Below, one piece after another: positions 1 to 4,861 of a DNA stretch of 5,383 nucleotides. The notes beneath the pieces are model-generated. The model did no database searches. It was not told the origin of the DNA and saw nothing but the letters and a program-made list of their open reading frames with translations. The position numbers and the translations under genes are program-made. Every line of letters begins with the position of its first letter. Position 1 is the stretch's first letter. Source of the DNA: Candidatus Saccharimonadales bacterium (lineage in GTDB: Bacteria > Patescibacteriota > Saccharimonadia > UBA4664 > SCTI01); NCBI GenBank assembly GCA_030150485.1, contig JASLFZ010000041.1:1-5383 (forward strand), given 5' to 3'.

Positions 1-448
1 CACCGTTAAAACAGATGTAGATACCCGGTCTCAGCAGATCAAGTTGGGCGACGCTATAGCCAAGATTAAATGAGGCATCACTGGGCGCAAAGCCGCGAAG
101 CGGCATTAGTGAACCGGTAAGTACGACTACAACATTATCCTGCTTCAGGCTAGGTTCCAAATACTGAGCGGTTTTCGCCATTGTATAAGTGCCATGGGTT
201 ACCAGGATTTTGCGATAAGGACTTTCAGTAACCCGCTGTAACAGCAGCTTGCGGTCGGTAGCGGTGAGGTCTCGGCTGTCCTTCATGGAGATTGGGCTAA
301 ATTTCAGCCGTCGCTTCAGCCGGAGACTCTTAAAATACTCGGGCATAACTGACTTGCGATTTGGAACCACTGTATCAACCGCACCGGAATAGAACGAATC
401 GATAGTCCCGCCGGTCATACAAACGTGGATGGCACGTGAAACCTTCAT
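1..448 (-). CDS. L-asparaginase-like protein, short form (partial, C-terminus off the left edge)
   Basis: The 149 visible codons are open to the window edge and lack the C-terminus. The family hydrolyses L-asparagine to aspartate and ammonia. Seen: TGGTID at residues 12-17, where the Thr of GGTI (T15) is the family nucleophile; THGTYTM at 84-90, matching the second active-site block THGTDT; then VLTGSLMPL at 109-117, SDASFNLGYSV near 123-133 and PGIYICFNG near 141-149. The last block resembles the end of the short single-domain asparaginases (about 160-170 residues), so probably only 10-20 residues are missing. The Asp that follows the second active-site Thr, which binds the substrate amino group in classical enzymes, is Tyr (Y88) here. 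The ATG at 448 places the first beta strand just before TGGTI as usual, but no convincing Shine-Dalgarno precedes it. No signal peptide is seen, so it is probably cytosolic. It is divergent from the gene at 658. Fold assignment is firm; activity on asparagine is uncertain. Confidence 0.87.
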   Translation of the reverse strand, partial: MKVSRAIHVCMTGGTIDSFYSGAVDTVVPNRKSVMPEYFKSLRLKRRLKFSPISMKDSRDLTATDRKLLLQRVTESPYRKILVTHGTYTMAKTAQYLEPSLKQDNVVVVLTGSLMPLRGFAPSDASFNLGYSVAQLDLLRPGIYICFNG

Positions 449-507
449 AGAGGTAGAGTATCCGGAAATCAGGCGAGAGGCAATCGAGAATCTCGCTATT
501 AAGCGCT

Positions 508-536
508 ATTTTTGACTAAAAAATCTAACCTGTAAA
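508..536 (-). promoter_or_regulatory. Candidate promoter for the asparaginase-like gene
   Basis: On the minus strand TTTACA (531-536) is followed 17 bases later by AAAAAT (508-513), each a partial match to the sigma-70 boxes. Transcription would start near 501, giving a leader of about 50 bases. The region is AT-rich, so a match this good could arise by chance. Confidence 0.3.
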
Positions 537-559
537 AAATAAATTTATGCTAGAATATA

Positions 560-588
560 TTGACAAATAATTAAACTTATGCTACTAT
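560..588 (+). promoter_or_regulatory. Strong sigma-70-type promoter with extended -10, for the gene at 658
   Basis: A perfect TTGACA (560-565) is followed by a 17-base spacer and TACTAT (583-588). TGC sits directly before the -10, making it an extended -10 element. Transcription would start near 595, giving a leader of about 63 bases to the ATG at 658. The octamer TTATGCTA that contains the extended -10 also occurs 32 bp upstream (545-552), where TGC-TAGAAT (548-556) could be a second extended -10 lacking a -35. Confidence 0.7.
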
Positions 589-595
589 ACTCAAT

Positions 596-616
596 CGTCG
601 GCTAGATAGCTGGACG
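596..616 (+). promoter_or_regulatory. 5' hairpin at the predicted start of the mRNA of the gene at 658
   Basis: Bases 596-603 (CGTCGGCT) pair with 608-616 (AGCTGGACG). This gives eight base pairs, one of them G-U, with G612 bulged and a four-base AGAT loop. It would form the very 5' end of the transcript predicted from the promoter at 560-588. Such hairpins often protect mRNA from decay; that role is inferred. Confidence 0.4.
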
Positions 617-639
617 CCTTGAAAACTTCACCCACCCAT

Positions 640-654
640 TACCCGAAAGGGGTA
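640..654 (+). promoter_or_regulatory. Shine-Dalgarno of the gene at 658, inside a small hairpin
   Basis: The ribosome binding site AAAGGGG (646-652) lies five bases before the ATG at 658. TACCC (640-644) can pair with GGGTA (650-654) around a five-base loop, hiding most of the Shine-Dalgarno. Two further ACCC tracts at 630-633 and 634-637 could pair with the same G run. The placement of this site is why the ATG at 658 is chosen over the TTG at 619. Confidence 0.5.
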
Positions 655-657
655 GTC

Positions 658-1251
658 ATGCTGACAGAGCACGCACAGACGGAGGAGCTTCCTTCGGACT
701 CGAAGTACGCGACCGCCGATCTGTTTGTCGAAGACCGGCCAATCGAGGGGTTTCGCCGCATCATCCTGTGTCGGCCAACCCGTCTTCCGGGCGTTGCCGA
801 CCTACAGGGGCTGATCGCCAGCCTGGGTCTTACTGTGGTCAATCCCGAGATCGACAACGGTTGTTATGAGTTGAAGTCAATGGACGAGCGCCCAGAGGCC
901 GCTGAGCCGCTGCTCGGCCAAGCGGTCGTGCCTGGTTTGCTGGTTGTCGACCAGCCCTGGGCTACCACTGAGGCGGTCGCCCAGGCCGCCCGGGAAATGC
1001 AGGTGCAGCTTGCAGGCGTGGAACAGATGTTGGTCTTGGCCCATCGCCACAACCTCCTGGGTTACAGCAGTCTGGTGGTTGCGGGCAATGGGCGGTTCTA
1101 CCTTCCCGGAGGCGCCGCTACCGGACTTGCCAACCTCTGGAGCGATGTTAGTCGTGCTACTTCGGCAAAGCCGGTTCAGAAGGGTGGCCTAGGGGTGCTG
1201 CCGATCGTCCAAGAGTGGCGACGCGACACGGTCTTCCCGTTCGTTTCCTAG
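658..1251 (+). CDS. Hypothetical protein, 197 residues, family not recognised
   Basis: I do not recognise this protein. The ATG at 658 has a strong Shine-Dalgarno five bases upstream. A TTG at 619 would add 13 residues, but it has no ribosome site and would make the leader structure coding. The first 30 residues are acidic and polar and probably flexible. After that, short hydrophobic strand-like runs (about 34-37, 56-61, 92-98, 124-127, 137-142) alternate with helix-like stretches, suggesting a soluble alpha/beta fold. GLLVVDQPW (93-101) and LVVAGNGRFYLPGG (139-152) are the most motif-like parts. There are two Cys residues (C38, C69) in no metal-binding pattern, no signal peptide and no membrane helix. 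It is monocistronic with its own strong promoter, divergent from the asparaginase-like gene and converging on two tRNA genes. Sense-frame composition and the good ribosome site make it a real gene; its function is unknown. Confidence 0.8.
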   Translation: MLTEHAQTEELPSDSKYATADLFVEDRPIEGFRRIILCRPTRLPGVADLQGLIASLGLTVVNPEIDNGCYELKSMDERPEAAEPLLGQAVVPGLLVVDQPWATTEAVAQAAREMQVQLAGVEQMLVLAHRHNLLGYSSLVVAGNGRFYLPGGAATGLANLWSDVSRATSAKPVQKGGLGVLPIVQEWRRDTVFPFVS

Positions 1252-1264
1252 CCACCGACCGACC

Positions 1265-1288
1265 TGAGCATGTCGAAATAACTGCTCA
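1265..1288. other. Inverted repeat between converging transcription units
   Basis: TGAGCA (1265-1270) and TGCTCA (1283-1288) form a 6-bp stem with a 12-base loop. It lies just after the stop of the gene at 658 and downstream of the tRNA pair read from the other strand. No T-run follows on either strand, so it is at best a weak terminator or an mRNA 3'-end structure. An AT-rich near-palindrome follows at about 1301-1314. Confidence 0.25.
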
Positions 1289-1319
1289 CCACTTGTACTC
1301 ATTAAAATTTAATAATTGC

Positions 1320-1393
1320 TGGAGCGGGTAGCGGGAATCGAACCCGCCTCTCGACCTTGGGAAGGTCGCATTCTACCGATGAACTATACCCGC
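1320..1393 (-). tRNA. tRNA-Gly (anticodon CCC)
   Basis: The 74 bases fold into a full cloverleaf. The acceptor stem is GCGGGTA with TACCCGC, the D arm GTTC/GAAT, the anticodon stem CGACC/GGTCG with loop TTCCCAA, the variable loop four bases, the T stem GCGGG/CCCGC with loop TTCGATT, the discriminator T, and CCA is encoded. The loop places CCC at positions 34-36, so it reads GGG glycine codons. It lies 29 bases downstream of tRNA-Thr on the same strand and is probably co-transcribed with it. No clear terminator follows. Confidence 0.97.
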
Positions 1394-1422
1394 GCGATCT
1401 GGGCACTTTCTGAGCGCCAAAA

Positions 1423-1498
1423 TGGAGCCGATGAGCGGATTTGAACCGCTGACCTTTGCTTTACGAAAGCACTGCTCTACCAACTGAGCTACATCGGC
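1423..1498 (-). tRNA. tRNA-Thr (anticodon CGT)
   Basis: The 76 bases fold into a cloverleaf. The acceptor stem is GCCGATG with CATCGGC, the D arm GCTC/GAGC, the anticodon stem GTGCT/AGCAA with loop TTCGTAA, the variable loop AGGTC, the T stem AGCGG/CCGCT with loop TTCAAAT, the discriminator T, and CCA is encoded. The anticodon CGT reads ACG threonine codons. The outermost anticodon-stem pair (27-43) is a G-A mismatch; all other stem pairs are intact. It is the first gene of a two-tRNA unit with tRNA-Gly. Confidence 0.97.
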
Positions 1499-1526
1499 AC
1501 GTCACCGAATCAACGGCACGCTAGTA

Positions 1527-1555
1527 ATTAAACCAAATCCGCTGCAGGCTGGCTA
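1527..1555 (-). promoter_or_regulatory. Candidate promoter for the tRNA-Thr/tRNA-Gly unit
   Basis: On the minus strand TAGCCA (1550-1555, 4 of 6 matches) is followed after exactly 17 bases by TTTAAT (1527-1532, 5 of 6 matches). Transcription would start near 1520, leaving a precursor leader of about 20 bases before the mature tRNA-Thr 5' end at 1498. The spacing and location are right, but the -35 is weak. Confidence 0.4.
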
Positions 1556-1585
1556 GCTCGTTCTCAGAATTGCCATCTGAACAAA

Positions 1586-1594
1586 TGCTATAAT
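1586..1594 (+). promoter_or_regulatory. Extended -10 promoter of the glycan operon, abutting the start codon
   Basis: A consensus TATAAT (1589-1594) is preceded by TGC (1586-1588), a full extended -10 element. The only -35-like hexamer nearby, TTGCCA (1570-1575), is 13 bases away, too close for a normal spacer. The last base of the -10 is six bases before the ATG at 1601, so transcription should start at or next to the initiation codon. This predicts a leaderless mRNA. Confidence 0.7.
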
Positions 1595-1600
1595 CAGGCT

Positions 1601-1996
1601 ATGCAACCGACCTCCTCCGCGCCCAGCGCCACCCGCGCGCGGCTCGATGCCATCCGCCAAAGCCCCTTGCTGCACGATTCTGTTTCCGCCGCCGCGCTGG
1701 GCGTGAGCGCGGCCCTTAACCTAGTAACCCTGCTGGTGCTCCTGGCCAAAGTGCGGAGCGTAAGCTATCCGGTACCAACGCACTACCTGAGTTTGGTCGG
1801 TTTCGACCAAACCGGCAGCTGGTACGCCACCTATCGCTTTGCCGCTTTTGGGATCGCCGTAACGGTGATTAACGGCTTTCTCGCGGCCAAAAGTTTCCAG
1901 CGCCACCGTTTGACCAGTTTTTTCTTGCTTTTGGGCGCGGCTGCCACTGGGTTGCTCTGTTTGGTGATTAGCATCGCCTTTGCGGGGATTGAATGA
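1601..1996 (+). CDS. Small three-helix membrane protein, first gene of the glycan operon
   Basis: The 131-residue protein has an N-terminal region of about 25 residues rich in Ser, Ala and Arg, probably cytoplasmic. Three hydrophobic helices follow at about 29-49, 77-97 and 105-128. The loop between helices 1 and 2 holds PVPTHYLSLVGFDQTGSWY (57-75), the most distinctive part. I have the impression of similar small membrane proteins in CPR genomes but cannot name a family. M1 is the only Met, so 1601 is the only ATG start available; the bases before it are part of a promoter and offer only a weak AGG two bases upstream. The stop codon overlaps the next start in ATGA, indicating translational coupling to the GT2 gene. 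By context it could be a partner or chaperone for the two membrane glycosyltransferases, or a flippase-like accessory; this is inference from the operon only. Confidence 0.8.
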   Translation: MQPTSSAPSATRARLDAIRQSPLLHDSVSAAALGVSAALNLVTLLVLLAKVRSVSYPVPTHYLSLVGFDQTGSWYATYRFAAFGIAVTVINGFLAAKSFQRHRLTSFFLLLGAAATGLLCLVISIAFAGIE

Positions 1997-3696
1997 ACAA
2001 AATAGCTACTCAGGTTCAGCCAACGTATCAGCCTGTTATCGATCGGCGTTGGTTTATCCGGCTACTCGAAATTATTCCGGGTAGCGTGAGCTGGTTTTTG
2101 ATCCTCGGCCCTATCCTTTTCAGTATTCTCGACCCTATCGTGGTGGCTTACTTTATCATTGCGTATGATTTGTTTTGGCTGACGCGCGCCTTTCGGATGT
2201 CGATCTACTTGGTTCGGGGCTACCGCCGCGTGCGCCAGACCGTCAAGATCGATTGGCGCGAGCGCTTGCGCTGGCTGGAGGACCCGACTCCCTTCATTGC
2301 GCGCACCGAGCGCCGGTTAAATGAGTTACTCAGGCAGCATCCCACCGCCGCCCGCATGCCGTGGTTGGGTGACGAAGCGCCCCATGATCGTTACAAGGAG
2401 CTCACCAAAGAGCTAGCCGTCCTGCACGATATTGCCGGCCGCCATGCTGCCATCATGAACCCCATCAAGCTGTACCACCTGGTGATCATCGCCGCCTACA
2501 ACGAATCGCGCGCGGTGATTGAGCCGACCGTTACCGCACTGCTCAAATCGAACTATCCGCCTGAACAAATTATGATGATCCTGGCCTATGAGGAGCGGGG
2601 CGGCAAAGAGGTGGCTACTACCGCCGCGGAGCTCGTAAAGGCCTACGGCGCCAAGTTTGCCTATGCTGAGGCCGTTATGCATCCCGCCGACATCGAAGGG
2701 GAGGTGATCGGCAAGGGCGGCAACATCACCTTTGCCGGCCGTAAAGCCGCCGCCATGATTGAGGCCAAGGGTATCGATCCCGAGCACGTCATCGTTACCA
2801 CGCTCGATGCCGACAACCAGCCGGATCCGCAGTACTTCGCCAACCTCAGCTACGCCTACTGCCTCGACCCCAACCGCATCCATAAGTCGTACCAGCCGGC
2901 GCCCATGTACCTCAACAACATTTGGGATGTGCCCGCCCCGATGCGCGTGGTCGCCACCGGCAACTCGTTCTATCAGGTGCAGGAGATGATGCGGCCGCAC
3001 CGCCTGCGCAACTTTTCCTCGCACGCCCAGCCGCTGCGCGCCCTCATTGAAACCGATTTTTGGAGCGTCATCACACCGGTAGAGGACGGCCACCAGTTCT
3101 GGCGCAGCTACTTTGCGTTTAATGGTGATTACGCCGTAGTGCCGATTTATGTACCGATTTACCAGGATGCGGTGCTGGCCGACACCTACATTAAGACGCT
3201 GATCGCGCAGTACAAGCAGCTGCGGCGGTGGGCGTACGGCGTCAGCGACTTTCCGTTTGTGGTGCGCAACTGCATTAAAAATAAAGAAATTCCCCTCAGC
3301 AGTAAGCTGGTGAACACCTGGCGGCTGTTTGAGGGGCACGTTAGCTGGGCGACGGCCGTCCTCATTGTAACCTTTGGTGGCTGGCTGCCTCTCTACCTTA
3401 ACTTTCAGTTCAGCCAAACCCGCGAGCTGGCCCACTTGCTGCCGATTATTGTCAGCTACATCGAGCGGGTGACAACGGTTGGGTTGGTGACCATGATGTG
3501 GCTGAGTATTGCGACGCTACCGCCGCGCCCGGCTCGCTACAAGCGCCGTCGCAACGTCTTGATGCTGGCGCAGTGGATACTGCTTCCCGTCACCGGCATT
3601 GTCTTCACCGCGCTGACGGCCATTGATGCCCAAACCCGCTTACTCCTCGGCCGCTACCTGGGCTTTTACGTAACCGTAAAGCATCGCCGCTCATGA
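1993..3696 (+). CDS. Membrane-bound family 2 glycosyltransferase (processive type)
   Basis: The 567-residue protein transfers sugars from nucleotide-sugar donors to a growing glycan at the inner face of the membrane. Two N-terminal helices lie at about 33-65. A charged helical stretch of about 90 residues (70-160) precedes the GT-A domain. GT2 motifs appear in order: VIIAAYNES (164-172, donor-binding strand), DAD (272-274, metal-binding DxD), ED (364-365, acceptor/base region) and QLRRW (409-413, the QxxRW motif of processive enzymes such as cellulose and hyaluronan synthases). Three C-terminal helices follow at about 452-471, 483-508 and 522-544, then a basic tail. The block from about 300 to 420, containing NNIWDVPAPMRVV and FSSHAQPLRALIETDFW, looks strongly conserved and resembles a GT2 type I recall from CPR genomes. 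It starts in an ATGA overlap with the upstream gene, with GGGGA just before, and overlaps the next gene the same way. Donor, acceptor and product cannot be read from the sequence. Confidence 0.93.
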   Translation: MNKIATQVQPTYQPVIDRRWFIRLLEIIPGSVSWFLILGPILFSILDPIVVAYFIIAYDLFWLTRAFRMSIYLVRGYRRVRQTVKIDWRERLRWLEDPTPFIARTERRLNELLRQHPTAARMPWLGDEAPHDRYKELTKELAVLHDIAGRHAAIMNPIKLYHLVIIAAYNESRAVIEPTVTALLKSNYPPEQIMMILAYEERGGKEVATTAAELVKAYGAKFAYAEAVMHPADIEGEVIGKGGNITFAGRKAAAMIEAKGIDPEHVIVTTLDADNQPDPQYFANLSYAYCLDPNRIHKSYQPAPMYLNNIWDVPAPMRVVATGNSFYQVQEMMRPHRLRNFSSHAQPLRALIETDFWSVITPVEDGHQFWRSYFAFNGDYAVVPIYVPIYQDAVLADTYIKTLIAQYKQLRRWAYGVSDFPFVVRNCIKNKEIPLSSKLVNTWRLFEGHVSWATAVLIVTFGGWLPLYLNFQFSQTRELAHLLPIIVSYIERVTTVGLVTMMWLSIATLPPRPARYKRRRNVLMLAQWILLPVTGIVFTALTAIDAQTRLLLGRYLGFYVTVKHRRS

Positions 3697-4778
3697 GTAT
3701 TTCGGGGCTTGATGTTGGGGCCTTTTTGGCGAGCTTCGGCCTAGCCCTGGCCCTTACGCCGCTGGTTCGCCAGCTGGCGGAGCGCTATCGCATCATTGCC
3801 CAGCCCCCCAGCGTTAAGGCCCACGCGTTGGATTACCGGGCGATTCCCTATCTGGGGGGGCTTGCCATCTGCGCGAGCTTTACGGTGGCCACGCTGGCCT
3901 TTTTGCCGATGAGCCGCCAGCTGGCCGCGCTTCTCATCGGTGGCCTGATTCTAGCGGCCCTCGGCGCCGCCGACGACGTGCTCGGAGCGGTCGGTAAAAC
4001 CCAAGGATTGCGTCCCAGTACGCGGCTCGTCTGGCAGTTTATCGCCGCCGCCGTGGTGTTGGCCGGTGGTATTGGCATTATCAGCATTACCAACCCGCTG
4101 GGCGGAGTAATTAGTCTGGCGGCTGGCCGCTTTACCATTCATCTCGGTAGCGCGCATTTTCACATCACGCCCATTGCTAATCTGTTCAGTATTTTGTGGA
4201 TTATGGGGATGGTGAACACCATCAACTTTTTGGATGGCCTCGACGGCCTAGCGTCGGGGGTGTCGGCCATCGCGGCGATTGTCATCTTTATTCTGGCGCT
4301 TCACGTGGGGCAGCCCCTGGTAGCGCTGCTGGCTATTATCCTGGCCGGCTCCGCGCTGGGCTTTTTGCCCTACAACTTTTTTCCTGCCAAGATTTTTATG
4401 GGGGACAGTGGAGCCTATTTTCTCGGTCTGACCCTGGCGCTGCTAGCGATCTACTCCGGTGGTAAGCTAGCCACCATCGGGTTGGTACTGGGCTTCACTA
4501 TTCTGGACGCGTTGTGGGCCGCGGTGCGGCGTATCCGTCGCGGCGTTAGCCCGTTTTCAGCCGACCGCGAGCATCTCCATCACCTACTACTCCAAGCGGG
4601 CCTGTCGCAACGCAACGCGGTCCTGTTCTTGTACGTACTAGCAATCATCTTTGGCGGCGTAGCGCTAGACGCCCACAGCACCACCAAGCTGGCCGCCCTC
4701 ATCGTGCTATTCAGCGTTATGGTGGTGCTGATTGCGAGCTTGATTCAGATTGGGCGTCGCAAGGCCGATCGGGCCTGA
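3693..4778 (+). CDS. WecA/TagO-type polyprenyl-phosphate sugar-1-phosphate transferase
   Basis: The 361-residue polytopic protein belongs to the MraY/WecA superfamily, which transfers a sugar-1-phosphate (GlcNAc-1-P in WecA and TagO) from UDP-sugar to undecaprenyl phosphate. About eleven hydrophobic segments are visible, as in WecA. Family landmarks are PPSVKAH with IPYLGG (38-56), the Mg-binding DD (94-95), NTINFLDGLDGLAS (175-188), FMGDSGAYFLG (235-245) and HLHHLLLQAG (294-303). The HxHH motif and the preceding RGVSPFSADRE separate this branch from MraY proper, so it is probably not the peptidoglycan lipid I enzyme. Residue 241 is Ala where most relatives I recall have Ser after GDxG. The ATG lies in an ATGA overlap with the GT2 gene, giving tight coupling. 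In the operon it would make the lipid-linked primer on which the GT2 builds. The exact sugar is not determined by these motifs. Confidence 0.93.
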   Translation: MSISGLDVGAFLASFGLALALTPLVRQLAERYRIIAQPPSVKAHALDYRAIPYLGGLAICASFTVATLAFLPMSRQLAALLIGGLILAALGAADDVLGAVGKTQGLRPSTRLVWQFIAAAVVLAGGIGIISITNPLGGVISLAAGRFTIHLGSAHFHITPIANLFSILWIMGMVNTINFLDGLDGLASGVSAIAAIVIFILALHVGQPLVALLAIILAGSALGFLPYNFFPAKIFMGDSGAYFLGLTLALLAIYSGGKLATIGLVLGFTILDALWAAVRRIRRGVSPFSADREHLHHLLLQAGLSQRNAVLFLYVLAIIFGGVALDAHSTTKLAALIVLFSVMVVLIASLIQIGRRKADRA

Positions 4779-4805
4779 GCTCCTAAACGCTATTTGCCGA
4801 CGGGT

Positions 4806-4835
4806 TTGCCATACCCCCGACCGGTCGGCTATAAT
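4806..4835 (+). promoter_or_regulatory. Promoter of the zinc-ribbon gene
   Basis: TTGCCA (4806-4811, 5 of 6) is followed by an 18-base spacer and a consensus TATAAT (4830-4835). Transcription would start near 4842, leaving a leader of about 20 bases that carries AAGGGG (4848-4853). It separates this gene from the upstream operon, although no strong terminator lies in between. Confidence 0.75.
4817..4828. promoter_or_regulatory. Candidate operator: perfect 12-bp palindrome in the promoter spacer
   Basis: CCGACCGGTCGG is perfectly self-complementary and fills most of the spacer between the -35 and -10 of the zinc-ribbon promoter. A further CCGAC (4797-4801) lies exactly 20 bp upstream of the left arm, two helical turns away, just before the -35. 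A dimeric repressor or spacer-binding activator could use these sites. No cognate regulator is encoded in the window. Confidence 0.35.
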
Positions 4836-4861
4836 AGATCTGTAAGTAAGGGGATGAGACG

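Noticed and set aside
619..657. TTG at 619 as start of the unknown protein, adding 13 residues
   Set aside because: It has no Shine-Dalgarno, while the ATG at 658 has AAAGGGG at ideal spacing, and the added residues would be the leader hairpin region.
1320..1498. tRNA genes as an integration site for a mobile element
   Set aside because: No integrase, transposase or second copy of a tRNA 3' end is visible in the window.
1994..1996. Possible UGA=Gly recoding as in some CPR lineages
   Set aside because: The TGA codons at 1994 and 3694 lie in ATGA overlaps where the next gene starts and the upstream proteins end sensibly, so they act as stops.
2413..3435. Long open frame (340 codons) on the minus strand within the GT2 gene
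   Set aside because: The sense strand encodes a complete GT2 enzyme with all motifs in order. The antisense translation is His-, Val- and Gly-rich with no recognisable motif, as expected of a shadow of GC-biased codons.
3693..4778. Assignment as MraY (peptidoglycan lipid I synthesis)
   Set aside because: The HxHH motif at 294-297 with the preceding RGVSPFSADRE and the pairing with a GT2 gene fit the WecA/TagO branch better, and no mur genes are nearby.
4779..4830. Rho-independent terminator after the WecA-like gene
   Set aside because: GAGCTC and the CCGACCGGTCGG palindrome can form short stems, but no T-run follows; the palindrome lies in a promoter spacer instead.
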